From Gammaproteobacteria bacterium (lineage in GTDB: Bacteria; Pseudomonadota; Gammaproteobacteria; GCA-001735895), in assembly GCA_029862005.1 (NCBI GenBank), contig JAOTYD010000004.1:62001-126000 (forward strand): a stretch of 64,000 nt of DNA. The letters run 5' to 3'. How positions within the stretch are numbered: position 1 is the first letter of the stretch; every line of letters begins with the position of its first letter. The position numbers were made by a program, and so were the translations under genes. The notes under the pieces were generated by a model that did no database searches, was not told where the DNA came from, and saw only the letters and a list, made by a program, of their open reading frames with translations. Below are positions 49,139 through 59,114 of the stretch, one piece after another.

Positions 49139-50121
49139 GCTGCCTGTTTTTACTCGTCTTCAACCTTAGCGGCTGCGAACCCCGACAGCATCTGGTTGAA
49201 CAGCATTTACTCGAGTTCGGTACCATCATCAAAATCACGATGATCACCGACGATCTGAACCATGCCGAGCATTTGCTCAGCGAGATCGAGCGACGACTCC
49301 ACCAACAGCACCAGCAATGGCACGCCTGGGAAGAGAGTGAGCTTACGCGCTTCAATACAGCGCTGGAGCAGAATTCGAGGGCCGATGTGCCCGCGAGCCT
49401 GGCCCCGTTAATAGAATTGAGCCGGTACTATTACGATGCTACCGGTGGCCTGTTTAATCCCGCACTCGGCAAGCTCATAGCCGCATATGGATTTCACGGC
49501 AGCGCAGCCGACCTGGGCAAGGTTGCCGAGATCAAGCGCGATATCCCTGGTATGGACGATTTAACATTCGTCGGCAATTCAGCCATCAGCAATAATCCGC
49601 ACCTGCGCATCGACCTGGGCGGAATCGCCAAGGGCTATGCGCTGGGATTAATCCGTGCCTACCTCGACGAAAATGGAATTGACAACTATATCGTAAACGC
49701 CGGCGGTGATATGGCGCTCGCGGGGAACCGGTTTGGTCGTCCCTGGCGAGTCGGCATTCAGAATCCGTTCGCTCCAGGCGTTGTTGCAAGCCTGGAAATC
49801 GAGGGCAGGAAAAACCTGTTTACCTCGGGGAATTACGAACGACGCTACCGGCAAGGTGAATTTCGTGCGCATCACATCATCGACCCGCGCAGTGGCGAAC
49901 CTTCTAGTGGACGAAGTTCGGCAACGGTTCTCAGCGACGACCCGGTTCGTGCCGATGTCGCCGCAACTGCATTAATGATCGACGGCTCCCGGGAACTGGC
50001 GTCATCACTACGTATCGAAGACTTCATCGTGATCAGCGAAGCAAGAGAAATCATGCTAAGCCGGTCTCTTGCCAACAAAATCAAAATTGCGGTTTCGTGG
50101 CCAGCCACTATTATCAACTAG
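49111..50121 (+). CDS. apbE: FAD:protein FMN transferase, lipoprotein
   Basis: Attaches FMN covalently to threonine in target proteins such as NqrB/RnfG-type subunits, in the periplasm. The 336-residue precursor has a lipoprotein signal ending LSGC (lipobox, Cys about 22). The Mg/FAD-binding segments are ATGGLFNPALGKL, RIDLGGIAKGYAL, YIVNAGGDM and HHIIDPRSGEPS. Start GTG 49111 lies inside gshB; it gives a proper lipoprotein signal, which supports it. No Nqr/Rnf genes are in the window. Confidence 0.9.
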   Translation: MHRATLFSLSCLFLLVFNLSGCEPRQHLVEQHLLEFGTIIKITMITDDLNHAEHLLSEIERRLHQQHQQWHAWEESELTRFNTALEQNSRADVPASLAPLIELSRYYYDATGGLFNPALGKLIAAYGFHGSAADLGKVAEIKRDIPGMDDLTFVGNSAISNNPHLRIDLGGIAKGYALGLIRAYLDENGIDNYIVNAGGDMALAGNRFGRPWRVGIQNPFAPGVVASLEIEGRKNLFTSGNYERRYRQGEFRAHHIIDPRSGEPSSGRSSATVLSDDPVRADVAATALMIDGSRELASSLRIEDFIVISEAREIMLSRSLANKIKIAVSWPATIIN

Positions 50122-50176
50122 TACAGAACGATTTACTGGTGATAGCGACCTAATCTTGGCACAATAGACTTCCAAT

Positions 50177-51067
50177 ATGGCACAAGCTCAAGCAATCCGA
50201 CCCCGGATCTCTGCTAGTGATCGCCTCGGCTTCACTCTCTTTCTAGCCCTCACGCTGCATGCCATCGTGGTGCTCGGCGTGGGTTTCAAGCATTCGGATC
50301 GCAGCAACGTGGAACCCTTACCCAGCCTTGATGTCATCCTGGCAAATTCCAAAACCATCGAGATGGTTGAAAATCCCGATTTCCTGGCCCAGGAAGACCA
50401 GGCAGGCGGCGGCAGTGCCGAGGACAAGGCTCGTCCCGGAGCGCCAGTTTCGTCCCCGACGCCGGTGGATCAGAAAGGCCTGTCTGACCAGGATCGTGCC
50501 GAACTGCGCAAGCAACAGCTGGCAATCAGCAAGCTTTATTACCTGACCCAGTTAGAATCCGATAACCGCGCAAACCGTCAAAAACAACAACACGCCCAGG
50601 ATACAGACAACCAGGAAACCAGTGAAACCGAACAGCGTCAAACCAGGATAGCCCGCCTGCAGGCCGAAATCAGGCAGATGGCGATCGATTACGCCAAACG
50701 ACCCAAGATCGTAACGCTGACCGCAAGTACGCGTAAGGCGGCTGAAGCGAGCTACCTGAATTCCTGGGTAAAAAAGATCGAACACACCGGAAATTTGAAC
50801 TATCCGCACGAAGCCAGACTCAAAAACCTTGATGGTCGTTTACGAATGAGTGTCCGAATCAATGCAGCAGGCGAAGTTCTCGACATGCAAATCACGAATT
50901 CGTCCGGCACCACCTTGCTGGATGAAGCCGCCAGGCAAATCCTGCGCATGGCACAACCCTTCGCCCCGTTTTCCGACGCACTGCGGGAACGCGCGGACCA
51001 GATCGTTATCATTCGGACCTGGGACTTCAAAAGCAATCGATTTAGAACCAAAAGCGGAGTAAGCTAG
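50177..51067 (+). CDS. TonB-family energy transducer protein
   Basis: A 296-residue protein with one N-terminal membrane helix (GFTLFLALTLHAIVVLGVGF), a long periplasmic helical stretch rich in Gln, Glu and Lys (about residues 90-190), and a C-terminal TonB-like domain (YPHEARLKNLDGRLRMSVRI, then VLDMQITNSSGTTLLDEAARQILRMA). TonB proteins pass inner-membrane energy to outer-membrane receptors. exbB and exbD are not adjacent. This coiled-coil version resembles the TonB homologue found near yqgE/gshB in many gammaproteobacteria. Confidence 0.83.
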   Translation: MAQAQAIRPRISASDRLGFTLFLALTLHAIVVLGVGFKHSDRSNVEPLPSLDVILANSKTIEMVENPDFLAQEDQAGGGSAEDKARPGAPVSSPTPVDQKGLSDQDRAELRKQQLAISKLYYLTQLESDNRANRQKQQHAQDTDNQETSETEQRQTRIARLQAEIRQMAIDYAKRPKIVTLTASTRKAAEASYLNSWVKKIEHTGNLNYPHEARLKNLDGRLRMSVRINAAGEVLDMQITNSSGTTLLDEAARQILRMAQPFAPFSDALRERADQIVIIRTWDFKSNRFRTKSGVS

Positions 51068-51076
51068 AGCCTGGAC

Positions 51077-51643
51077 ATGTCACAGCAACCTGCCAGTCTT
51101 GTGGATAAATGCCTGATCGCTACACCCGCGATCAAGGACCCGATTTTTGCCTCCAGTCTCATTTACATGTGCGAGCACAATGAAAATGGCAGCATGGGGC
51201 TGGTGGTCAACCATGAAACCTCACAGGTTCTGGACGATATCTTCCAGCAACTGGATATCAGTTGCGAGGATGACGTCATTAAAAACCAGCCTGTTTTTAT
51301 CGGTGGCCCGGTGCAGCTCGAGCAGGGTTTCGTGCTGCATTCCAGCGAGGGTCGATGGCAGAACAGCATCGAAGTCTCGTCCGGTATCAATCTAACCAGC
51401 TCATTAGACATACTCCAGGCAATCGCCAATGGAAAGGGCCCGCAGGATTACCTGGTAATTCTTGGATTTTCGGGCTGGGCCTCGGGTCAGCTCGAATCGG
51501 AGCTGCAACAAAATTCATGGCTGACATCCACCTGCAATCCTGACCTCCTGTTCCACGAAAAGCCAGAAGATAAATGGCAGGTCGCTTTCGACACACTGGG
51601 CTTCGATATCAATATGCTCTCGCCCGTGAGCGGGAATGCCTGA
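51077..51643 (+). CDS. YqgE/AlgH family protein
   Basis: A 188-residue DUF179 protein with LVDKCLIATPAIKDPIFASS, SMGLVVNHETSQ, VFIGGPVQLEQGFVLH and LVILGFSGWASGQLE. The family is conserved and its role remains uncertain (AlgH was once named a regulator in Pseudomonas). It overlaps the ruvX gene by 8 nt, the usual yqgE-yqgF arrangement. Confidence 0.93.
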   Translation: MSQQPASLVDKCLIATPAIKDPIFASSLIYMCEHNENGSMGLVVNHETSQVLDDIFQQLDISCEDDVIKNQPVFIGGPVQLEQGFVLHSSEGRWQNSIEVSSGINLTSSLDILQAIANGKGPQDYLVILGFSGWASGQLESELQQNSWLTSTCNPDLLFHEKPEDKWQVAFDTLGFDINMLSPVSGNA

Positions 51644-52049
51644 TCAGTTAAAGACGGTCATGGGATTTGATTTTGGCACTGACTGGATCGGTGTCGCCAT
51701 AGGACAGACCCTGACCCGGCAGGCCCGACCGCTCAAAGCGGTAAAAAACAACGACTGGAAAAGCATCAAACGACTCCTGGAAGACTGGCAACCTCAAAAA
51801 CTGGTCGTCGGACTGCCGCTCAGCATGGTTGGACAGGATCAGGAGATGACTGCCAGCGCAAAACGTTTCGGTCGTCAGCTTGAGGGTCGTTTCGGAATTG
51901 ATACCGCGATGGTTGACGAAAGACTGACGACCCGCGAGGCTTACCAGATAGCAATCGAGAATCAGAGCAACAAGACCAAACCGGAAATCGACAGCCTGGC
52001 CGCGGCGTTGATTACCGAGTCCTGGCTGCAAAACTATTCCGAGGACTGA
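51636..52049 (+). CDS. ruvX: Holliday junction resolvase-like protein YqgF
   Basis: A 137-residue RNase H-fold protein of the YqgF/RuvX family, also implicated in pre-16S rRNA processing. The catalytic acidic positions are in GFDFGTDWIGVAIG, VDERLTTREA and the C-terminal EIDSLAAALI. VVGLPLSMVGQDQEM is the family loop. It overlaps yqgE and is followed by pyrR after 77 bp. Confidence 0.92.
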   Translation: MPDQLKTVMGFDFGTDWIGVAIGQTLTRQARPLKAVKNNDWKSIKRLLEDWQPQKLVVGLPLSMVGQDQEMTASAKRFGRQLEGRFGIDTAMVDERLTTREAYQIAIENQSNKTKPEIDSLAAALITESWLQNYSED

Positions 52050-52126
52050 GATTGTCACCCGGATATTACTGTTTTCACAATGGATTTATGCTATAAAGCC
52101 ACCGCAATTAGTCAAGCGGAGCTCGC

Positions 52127-52636
52127 GTGTCCCTACCTTCAGTTGAATCGCTGATCGAAAAGCTGGCCCAGGCACTCACTCCCTATTTCACTTCCCAGTC
52201 CCAACCCGTCATTGTCGGCATCGAAACAGGCGGAGCCTGGATCGCCGAGCACCTGCAGAGACGCATTGCCCCGGAAGCCGAGTTCGGCCGACTTAATATT
52301 TCCTTCTACCGCGATGATTTTACCCGCACCGGACTGCATCCAACCGTACGGCCGTCGAGCCTGCCCACCAACATCGACGACAGGACGATCATCCTCGTTG
52401 ACGATGTTCTGCAATCGGGTCGCACCGTGCGTGCTGCCATGAACGAATTGTTCGACTATGGACGCCCCAGGCGAATCGTACTCGCGATCCTGATCGATCG
52501 TGGCGAACGTGAAATACCCATACAGGCGGACGTGGTAGGCGATACCATCAAGCTCGATTCCGGCAGTCATATTAAGCTCGAGGGACCGGAACCCCTCAGG
52601 CTGGTCATAAAAACCCTGGAGAACCATGCCAAGTAA
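52127..52636 (+). CDS. pyrR: PyrR-type uracil phosphoribosyltransferase/regulator
   Basis: A 169-residue PRPP-binding protein with the PRPP motif [17 protein letters not shown] (about residues 88-104) and [13 protein letters not shown] near residue 65. PyrR makes UMP from uracil and in Gram-positives binds pyr mRNA; in proteobacteria the regulatory role is less clear, and I see no PyrR-binding leader here. Start GTG 52127. The end overlaps pyrB by 11 nt, consistent with pyrR-pyrB-pyrC'. Confidence 0.92.
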   Translation: MSLPSVESLIEKLAQALTPYFTSQSQPVIVGIETGGAWIAEHLQRRIAPEAEFGRLNISFYRDDFTRTGLHPTVRPSSLPTNIDDRTIILVDDVLQSGRTVRAAMNELFDYGRPRRIVLAILIDRGEREIPIQADVVGDTIKLDSGSHIKLEGPEPLRLVIKTLENHAK

Positions 52637-53603
52637 CAATATCCAGTTCGACGACAATGGCAAGCTCCAACATTTTCTCAGCATCGAGGGTTTGAACCAG
52701 ACCATACTGAACGAGATACTGGATACCGCCGATTCATTTACCTCGGTTACCGACCGCAACATCAAGAAAGTTCCAATACTGCGCGGAAAAACAGTCGCCA
52801 ACCTGTTTTTCGAGGCGAGCACACGTACGCGATCGACCTTCGAACTCGCTGCCCAACGCCTGTCGGCGGACATTCTGAGCCTCAACCTCGACACCTCGGC
52901 AACGGTCAAGGGTGAGTCACTGCTCGATACACTGCAAAACCTGGAGGCCATGCAGATCGACATGTTTGTTATTCGTCACCAGGACAGCGGCAGCGCCCAT
53001 TTTATTGCGCAACATGTGCGTCCAGGCGTATCGGTTCTCAATGCGGGTGACGGGCAGCATGAGCATCCAACCCAGGCGATGCTCGACATGTATACGATTC
53101 GTCACCACAAGCAGGATTTCAGCAACTTGCGTATCGCGATCGTCGGCGACATTTTGCATTCACGCGTGGCACGCTCGCAGATACACGCGCTAAACCTGCT
53201 CAATACCGCCGAAGTACGCGTCATTGCTCCCCGTACTCTCCTGCCGATGGATACCGAGTCCCTCGGAGTTTCGGTTTACGAGGATCTTGAACAGGGTCTC
53301 GACGGGGTCGATGTCATCATCATGCTGCGCCTGCAGAAGGAACGCATGCGCGGTGCCCTGCTCCCCAGCGAAAAGGAGTACTTCCGCAAGTTCGGCTTAT
53401 CGCAGCAGCGCCTGGAACTTGCCAAACCCGATGCCATCGTCATGCACCCGGGACCGGCAAATCGCGGCATCGAAATTGAATCGAGCGTGATGGATGGCAA
53501 CCAGTCGGTCATTCTGCAGCAGGTCAGCTTCGGAATCTCGGTACGCATGGCGGTCATGTCGATGATCGTCGGTCAATCCGGCCTGCAATCAGGTGACACA
53601 TGA
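52626..53603 (+). CDS. pyrB: Aspartate carbamoyltransferase catalytic subunit
   Basis: Joins carbamoyl phosphate and aspartate in pyrimidine synthesis. The 325-residue protein shows [20 protein letters not shown] (carbamoyl-phosphate site), [17 protein letters not shown], and the aspartate-site LRLQKERMR and [11 protein letters not shown]. No pyrI is present, and an inactive-looking dihydroorotase follows with a 4-nt overlap, the arrangement known from Pseudomonas where the two proteins form a complex. Confidence 0.97.
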   Translation: MPSNNIQFDDNGKLQHFLSIEGLNQTILNEILDTADSFTSVTDRNIKKVPILRGKTVANLFFEASTRTRSTFELAAQRLSADILSLNLDTSATVKGESLLDTLQNLEAMQIDMFVIRHQDSGSAHFIAQHVRPGVSVLNAGDGQHEHPTQAMLDMYTIRHHKQDFSNLRIAIVGDILHSRVARSQIHALNLLNTAEVRVIAPRTLLPMDTESLGVSVYEDLEQGLDGVDVIIMLRLQKERMRGALLPSEKEYFRKFGLSQQRLELAKPDAIVMHPGPANRGIEIESSVMDGNQSVILQQVSFGISVRMAVMSMIVGQSGLQSGDT

Positions 53604-54877
53604 GCCTGAGAATTAACAATGGCCAGGTCGTCGATCCACTGGAAGCGACGGTACGCAAAACAGATCTCTTTTTGCGGGATGGAAAAATTGTCGGCATCGG
53701 TTCAGCACCAAAAGGCTTCAAGGCCAGGCAAACCATCGACGCCACCGATCACTGGATACTGCCTGGTCTGATCGATTGCCAGGCGCGTTTACGTGATCCC
53801 GGCGAACCGGAAAAAGCCAATATCGAGAGTGAAACAGAAGCCGCGATCAAAAACGGCATCACCAGCCTGTGTATTCCTCCCGACACGCAACCACCGATTG
53901 ACAATTCGGCCACTGTCGAACTGATTCATCACCGCAACGAAATGTTCGGCCACCAGGCGCGCATATACCCGATTGGCGCAATAACTCGCGGTCTCGGCGG
54001 CGAACAGCTCAGCAACATGGCGAGCCTGCGTGCCAACGGCTGTATCGCGTTCAGCAATGCCAAGAGCCCGTTTGCCAGTAACCTAGTGCAACGTCGCGCC
54101 ATGGATTATGCCGCGGGCCAGCAGTCCCTGGTTATTATTCAGCCGCTCGACCACGATCTACTGGGGAACGGTTGCGCACATGAAGGCGCCATCGCCACCC
54201 GACTCGGCTTGCCCGCGATTCCCGAAGCCGCAGAAACCGCTGCACTCGCAAAGGATATCGAACTGGTCGCACAAACCGGCGCGCGTACGCATATCGGACA
54301 GCTATCCTGTGCACGCTCGGTCGACATGGTTCGTCGCGCCAAGGCCAAGGGATTACCGATCACTGCCGACTGTGCAATCCATCAACTTTTCCTGACCGAT
54401 CACGACATCGGAGATTTTGACAGCAACATGTTCACGATTCCGCCACTGCGCAGTCAGTCCGACCGCGATGCTTTGCGCGAGGGGATCGCCGACGGTACCA
54501 TCGATTGCCTGTGTTCGGATCACCAGCCGCACGAGGTTGATGCCAAGCTAAAACCCTACCCTTCTGCCGAATCCGGAATCAGCGGGCTCGACACCTTGTT
54601 GGCATTGGCATTGCGCCTGGTCGAAGAAGATGTCGTTTCGCTGCCCGAAGTAGTCGCCAATTTGACTCTTAACCCTGCGCTCATTCTGGGCCTGCCCGGT
54701 GGCAGGATCGGCATCGACGAAGTCGCGGATCTGATTATCGTGAACCCGGGGTCGCACTGGATCTGCAGTGCCAGCAAGTTCATTTCCAAGGGCAAGAATA
54801 CCGCGTTCGAGGGCTGGGATTTCAACGGCAGCGTGACCCACACCCTGGTCGACGGCGCCGTAGTTTACACCGCATAG
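53600..54877 (+). CDS. pyrC': Dihydroorotase-like protein PyrC', likely inactive
   Basis: A 425-residue dihydroorotase homologue in which the metal-binding HxH of the active site (PGLIDxHxHLRDPG) is replaced: here it reads [12 protein letters not shown], with Gln61 and Arg63. The later His of HxxH is also changed (HIGQLS), while SDHQPHE is kept. Pseudomonas pyrBC' codes for such an inactive subunit that is needed to assemble aspartate carbamoyltransferase. A separate functional pyrC should exist elsewhere in the genome. It overlaps pyrB by 4 nt. Confidence 0.88.
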   Translation: MSLRINNGQVVDPLEATVRKTDLFLRDGKIVGIGSAPKGFKARQTIDATDHWILPGLIDCQARLRDPGEPEKANIESETEAAIKNGITSLCIPPDTQPPIDNSATVELIHHRNEMFGHQARIYPIGAITRGLGGEQLSNMASLRANGCIAFSNAKSPFASNLVQRRAMDYAAGQQSLVIIQPLDHDLLGNGCAHEGAIATRLGLPAIPEAAETAALAKDIELVAQTGARTHIGQLSCARSVDMVRRAKAKGLPITADCAIHQLFLTDHDIGDFDSNMFTIPPLRSQSDRDALREGIADGTIDCLCSDHQPHEVDAKLKPYPSAESGISGLDTLLALALRLVEEDVVSLPEVVANLTLNPALILGLPGGRIGIDEVADLIIVNPGSHWICSASKFISKGKNTAFEGWDFNGSVTHTLVDGAVVYTA

Positions 54878-54908
54878 TTAGTTCACAATCATCCCTGGGA
54901 GGTTTGGA

Positions 54909-56072
54909 TTAACCTTCTTCGGAGGGGAGACTCAGTTCTTCCAGGTCGCCCTGCTGATTGAGGTTGTGGCGCGTATCCTGCGACTTGTGGTCACCGCCAA
55001 AATTGATCTTCCATTCGAGGTTGGTGCTCGAATCTGCATAGGCAAGCGCATTCTTGATCGTGATCGCATCGGACTTGTAGAGATCATAAAGCGATTGGTC
55101 GAAGGTCTGCATACCGGTGGTATCGCCTTTCTCCATAATCTCCTTGATCTCGTTGAAGTTACCCTCACGCAACAATTCTGAAATATAGGGTGTGTTCATC
55201 ATGATCTCGACCGCGCAGGCCAGCTTGCCCTGCATGCCCGGCACCAGGCGTTGCGAGATGACGCACTTGAGGTTAAGTGACAAGTCCATCAGCAACTGTT
55301 CACGTGTATCGGTCGGGAACATGTTCATTATCCGGTCCATCGCCTGGTTCGAGTTTACCGCGTGCAGGGTGGTCAGCGCGAGATGCCCGGTATCGGCAAA
55401 TTCGATCGCCGCCTTCATCGTCTCCCGGTCCCGTGCCTCACCGATCATGATAACTTCCGGAGCTTCACGCAGTGCCTCACGCAGCGCATTTTCGTAACTC
55501 AGGGTATCGATACCGACTTCGCGTTGCGAAACAACAGACTTCTTGTGACGGAAAACGAATTCGATCGGATCTTCGATTGTCAGAATATGTCCGCCAACTG
55601 ATGAGTTGCGGTAATCCAGCATCGACGCAAGCGAGGTCGATTTACCCGAGCCGGTCGACCCTACTACCAGCACCAGGCCGGTCTGATTCATGATCACTTC
55701 CTTGAGCACCTGCGGCAGCCCGAGCTCATCGAGCGTTGGTATCTCCCACTTGATATAGCGGATAACCATCGACACTTCCGAACGCTGAATGAAAATATTG
55801 ACCCGGAAACGACCCACGTCGTTGAGCGTGAAACCCAGGTTCAGTTCACGGCTGATCTCGAAATCACGGACCTGCTCGTCGTTGAGCAGGCTGTAAGCCA
55901 GTTTTTGTACTTGCCCACCTTGAAAGGCATTCTTGGCGATCGGGGCGGTATTACCCTGAGTTTTCATATTGGGCGGTGCACCAGTCACGAAATAGAGGTC
56001 GGACGCCTGTTTGTCCACCATGATTTTGAGATAAGGCTCGAGCAGGGCCGTGGTCGGTTCTCTCGCCATCAA
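54909..56072 (-). CDS. Second PilU-like twitching motility ATPase
   Basis: A 387-residue PilT/PilU-family hexameric ATPase. It has Walker A GSTGSGKSTSLASMLDY (about residues 140-156), Walker B-type IMIGEARDRETM and the His box TGHLALTTLHAVNSNQAMD. It keeps all catalytic parts and the PilU-type NDKQ-like NDEQVRDFEISREL, but Walker B reads GEARD where its neighbour has GEIRD. It overlaps the preceding pilU by 4 nt. It may be a third retraction motor or a modulator of PilT; its acidic tail SLPSEEG resembles the extended PilU end. Confidence 0.85.
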   Translation of the reverse strand: MMAREPTTALLEPYLKIMVDKQASDLYFVTGAPPNMKTQGNTAPIAKNAFQGGQVQKLAYSLLNDEQVRDFEISRELNLGFTLNDVGRFRVNIFIQRSEVSMVIRYIKWEIPTLDELGLPQVLKEVIMNQTGLVLVVGSTGSGKSTSLASMLDYRNSSVGGHILTIEDPIEFVFRHKKSVVSQREVGIDTLSYENALREALREAPEVIMIGEARDRETMKAAIEFADTGHLALTTLHAVNSNQAMDRIMNMFPTDTREQLLMDLSLNLKCVISQRLVPGMQGKLACAVEIMMNTPYISELLREGNFNEIKEIMEKGDTTGMQTFDQSLYDLYKSDAITIKNALAYADSSTNLEWKINFGGDHKSQDTRHNLNQQGDLEELSLPSEEG

Positions 56073-57238
56073 ATCATACCTCCCGCCTGCTCATCATCGG
56101 TTTCCTCGAGTTCAAATTCACGATGATCTTCAACCACCCCTGTCTTGCGTGCGGTATCACTTTCGAGCTTGATGCGCAGTCGAATATCATTCACCGAGTC
56201 GGCATTACGCAATGCATCTTCAAAGGTAATCTGCTCCGTCTCATAGAGTTCGAACAGCGCCTGGTCAAAGGTCTGCATACCCGCCTCGTTCGATTTTGCA
56301 ATCAGGGATTTCATTTCGTGGACTTCGCCCTTGAAGATCATGTCAGCCATTAAAGGCGTGTTCAGCATAATCTCGATCGCGGGGATACGACCGACGCCAT
56401 CAATCTTCGGGATCAGGCGCTGCGATACCAGCCCTTTCAGGTTCAACGATAAATCCATTAACAGCTGCATGCGGCGTTCGTCCGGGAAAAAGTTGATGAT
56501 CCGGTCCAGCGCCTGGTTGGTGCTGTTAGCGTGCAGTGTTGAAAGGCAGAGATGCCCGGTCTCGGCGAAGGCGATCGCGTGATCCATGGCTTCGCGATCA
56601 CGAATCTCGCCAATCAGAATCACATCCGGCGCCTGGCGCAAAGTATTCTTCAGCGCAATCGCGTAAGATTCGGTATCCACGCCAACCTCGCGCTGCGTGA
56701 CCAGACAGTTTTGATGGTCATGCACGAATTCCACCGGATCTTCAATCGTGATGATATGGCCCTGCGAGTTGCGGTTGCGATAATCGACCATCGACGCAAG
56801 CGATGTTGACTTACCCGAACCGGTACCACCCACGAAAATTACCAGCCCACGCTTGGTCATGGCAATATCCTTCAATATCGGCGGCAGGTTTAAATCTTCA
56901 AAAGTTGGTATTTCAGAATTGATGATGCGCAGTACCATGCCCGAACTGCCACGCTGCACGAAGGCGTTGACACGAAAACGGGCCACGCCGGGTAACGCAA
57001 TCGAGAAGTTGCACTCCTGGTTTTCTTCAAACTCTGAAACCTGCTTGTCGTTCATGATCGAACGCGCCAACATCTGCGTATGATTGGGCGAGAGGTTTTG
57101 CTTGGAAACCGCCATCACCTTGCCGTCGACTTTCATCGCCGGTGGTGATCCGGTAGTAATGAATAAATCCGAACCATCCTTGCTCACCATCATGCGGAGC
57201 AGGTCGTGCATAAAACTGATTGCTTTGTTACGGTCCAT
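56069..57238 (-). CDS. pilU: Twitching motility ATPase PilU
   Basis: A 389-residue retraction ATPase working with PilT at the base of type IV pili. Walker A is GGTGSGKSTSLASMVDY, followed by the Asp box TIEDPVEFVHDHQNC, VILIGEIRDREAMD and the His box TGHLCLSTLHANSTNQ. The C-terminal acidic tail (EDHREFELEETDDEQ, about 370-385) is a PilU trait. It lies 28 bp after pilT and overlaps the second pilU-like gene by 4 nt. Confidence 0.92.
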   Translation of the reverse strand: MDRNKAISFMHDLLRMMVSKDGSDLFITTGSPPAMKVDGKVMAVSKQNLSPNHTQMLARSIMNDKQVSEFEENQECNFSIALPGVARFRVNAFVQRGSSGMVLRIINSEIPTFEDLNLPPILKDIAMTKRGLVIFVGGTGSGKSTSLASMVDYRNRNSQGHIITIEDPVEFVHDHQNCLVTQREVGVDTESYAIALKNTLRQAPDVILIGEIRDREAMDHAIAFAETGHLCLSTLHANSTNQALDRIINFFPDERRMQLLMDLSLNLKGLVSQRLIPKIDGVGRIPAIEIMLNTPLMADMIFKGEVHEMKSLIAKSNEAGMQTFDQALFELYETEQITFEDALRNADSVNDIRLRIKLESDTARKTGVVEDHREFELEETDDEQAGGMI

Positions 57239-57266
57239 TGAAATCCTCTACGACTGCAAGCCGAGA

Positions 57267-58301
57267 TTACAGGGCATCGGGGTTTGCTGCCTTACGCTGT
57301 GCTTCATCCTTGGCAACAACTCCCGACGCAAGCAAGGTTTTGAGGTTTTGATCCAGTGTCTGCATACCGACATTCTGGCCAGTCTGAATCGCCGAATACA
57401 TTTGCGCAATCTTATCCTCTCGAATCAAGTTGCGAATCGCTGGCGTTCCAATCATGATTTCATGGGCGGCTATCCGACCACCACCGATTTTCTTCATCAG
57501 CGTTTGTGAAATTACCGCTTTCAAAGACTCCGACAGCATCGAGCGCACCATCGCTTTTTCAGCCGCCGGAAAAACATCAACAATACGGTCAATGGTCTTG
57601 GCCGCTGAACTGGTATGCAAGGTGCCAAAAACCAGGTGCCCCGTTTCAGCCGCTGAGAGTGCCAGTCGAATGGTTTCGAGGTCGCGCATCTCGCCCACCA
57701 GGATCGTATCCGGATCTTCTCGCAATGCCGAGCGCAAGGCTTCGTTAAAGCCGAGGGTATCACGGTGAACTTCACGCTGATTGACCAGGCATTTCTTGCT
57801 CTCGTGAACAAACTCGATAGGATCTTCCACGGTTAGAATATGGCCGTACTCGCTATCATTCTTGTAGTCGACCATTGCTGCCAGGGTGGTCGATTTCCCG
57901 GACCCGGTAGGTCCGGTTACCAGTACGATACCGCGAGGATATTCAGAAATTTCCTGAAATATCTTTGGCGCGCTCAAATCCTCCAGGCTCAGGATTTTGG
58001 ACGGGATGGTACGAAACACACCACCCGATCCTCGATTATGATTAAAGGCATTGACGCGAAAGCGTGCCAGCCCCGGGATTTCGAATGAAAAATCTGTCTC
58101 CAGAAATTCTTCATAATCCTTGCGCTGCTTGTCACTCATGATGTCATAAATCATGTCGTGCACCTGCTTGTGATCCATCTCTGGGACATTGATTCGACGT
58201 ATGTCGCCATCGACACGAATCATCGGTGGCAATCCCGCTGACAGATGTAAATCAGATGCGCCTTGCTTGACGCCAAAAGCCAGGAGTTGAGCAATATCCA
58301 T
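57267..58301 (-). CDS. pilT: Type IV pilus retraction ATPase PilT
   Basis: The main pilus-depolymerising motor, 344 residues. Starts MDIAQLLAFGVKQGASDLHLSAG; Walker A is GPTGSGKSTTLAAMVDY (about 132-148), followed by VEDPIEFVHESKKCLVNQRE, DTILVGEMRDLETI, the His box TGHLVFGTLHTSSAAKT and the PilT AIRNLIRE motif near 285. First gene of the minus-strand trio pilT-pilU-pilU2. The chemotaxis genes controlling it are about 7 kb away. Confidence 0.96.
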   Translation of the reverse strand: MDIAQLLAFGVKQGASDLHLSAGLPPMIRVDGDIRRINVPEMDHKQVHDMIYDIMSDKQRKDYEEFLETDFSFEIPGLARFRVNAFNHNRGSGGVFRTIPSKILSLEDLSAPKIFQEISEYPRGIVLVTGPTGSGKSTTLAAMVDYKNDSEYGHILTVEDPIEFVHESKKCLVNQREVHRDTLGFNEALRSALREDPDTILVGEMRDLETIRLALSAAETGHLVFGTLHTSSAAKTIDRIVDVFPAAEKAMVRSMLSESLKAVISQTLMKKIGGGRIAAHEIMIGTPAIRNLIREDKIAQMYSAIQTGQNVGMQTLDQNLKTLLASGVVAKDEAQRKAANPDAL

Positions 58302-58412
58302 GGAGTTTCCTTTATCGTATTACAGGTAGTATAGAATTCATGGCGGGTTTTGTTTTTCGCCCACCAGCAAACGGTTATAATCGATCCGCTCGCAACTAAC
58401 TTGTGTTAACAG

Positions 58413-59114
58413 ATGACTATAGCAAAACATATGAATAACATGGGAAAAAAACTAAATCAGGTTCGCGAGCAGATAGTACAGGCCGCAGTGGCCCACGACC
58501 GGGATCCAGAATCGATATTACTGCTCGCCGTCAGCAAGAAAAAGCCAGCCAGCGATATACGCCTTGCGTGGCAACTGGGACAACGGGATTTCGGTGAAAA
58601 TTATCTGCAGGAGGCGCTGCAGAAAATGGAGGAACTGAAGGATCTCGACATTCAATGGCACTTCATAGGCGCTATCCAGTCCAATAAAACCCGTCACATA
58701 GCCGAAGAATTTCACTGGGCGCACTGTATTGATCGTGCCAAGATTGCCAAACGTCTCAGCGCACAACGTCCCGCAGACATGGCGCCACTCAACGTGTGCA
58801 TTCAGGTCAATATCGATCACGAATCCAGCAAGGCAGGTATTGACCTTGCCGAGTTGCCGAGCCTGGCAATGCAGATTCACGAGTTACCCGGCATCAGCTT
58901 GAGGGGACTCATGGCAATTCCGGCACCACAAGCAACATTCGAATTGCAGCGCGTTGCCTTTGCCAACCTGTCCGCGGCCCTGACCTCGTTAAGGCAACAG
59001 GGGATTGACTGTGATACCTTGTCGATGGGCATGACACAGGATATGGAAGCTGCGATCGCAGAGGGATCAACACTAGTGAGAATTGGGACCGCTATTTTCG
59101 GGGAACGGGATTGA
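58413..59114 (+). CDS. yggS: YggS family pyridoxal phosphate homeostasis protein
   Basis: A 233-residue PLP-binding barrel protein of the YggS/PLPHP family, which stabilises the cellular PLP pool rather than catalysing a known reaction. The PLP lysine is in LLAVSKKKPASDI. GQRDFGENYLQEAL, WHFIGAIQSNKTRHIAE and the phosphate-binding DTLSMGMTQDMEAAIAEGST are all family marks. ATG 58413 gives an acceptable N-terminus; ATG 58431 and ATG 58440 are alternatives. It overlaps proC by 4 nt (TTGA). Confidence 0.94.
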   Translation: MTIAKHMNNMGKKLNQVREQIVQAAVAHDRDPESILLLAVSKKKPASDIRLAWQLGQRDFGENYLQEALQKMEELKDLDIQWHFIGAIQSNKTRHIAEEFHWAHCIDRAKIAKRLSAQRPADMAPLNVCIQVNIDHESSKAGIDLAELPSLAMQIHELPGISLRGLMAIPAPQATFELQRVAFANLSAALTSLRQQGIDCDTLSMGMTQDMEAAIAEGSTLVRIGTAIFGERD

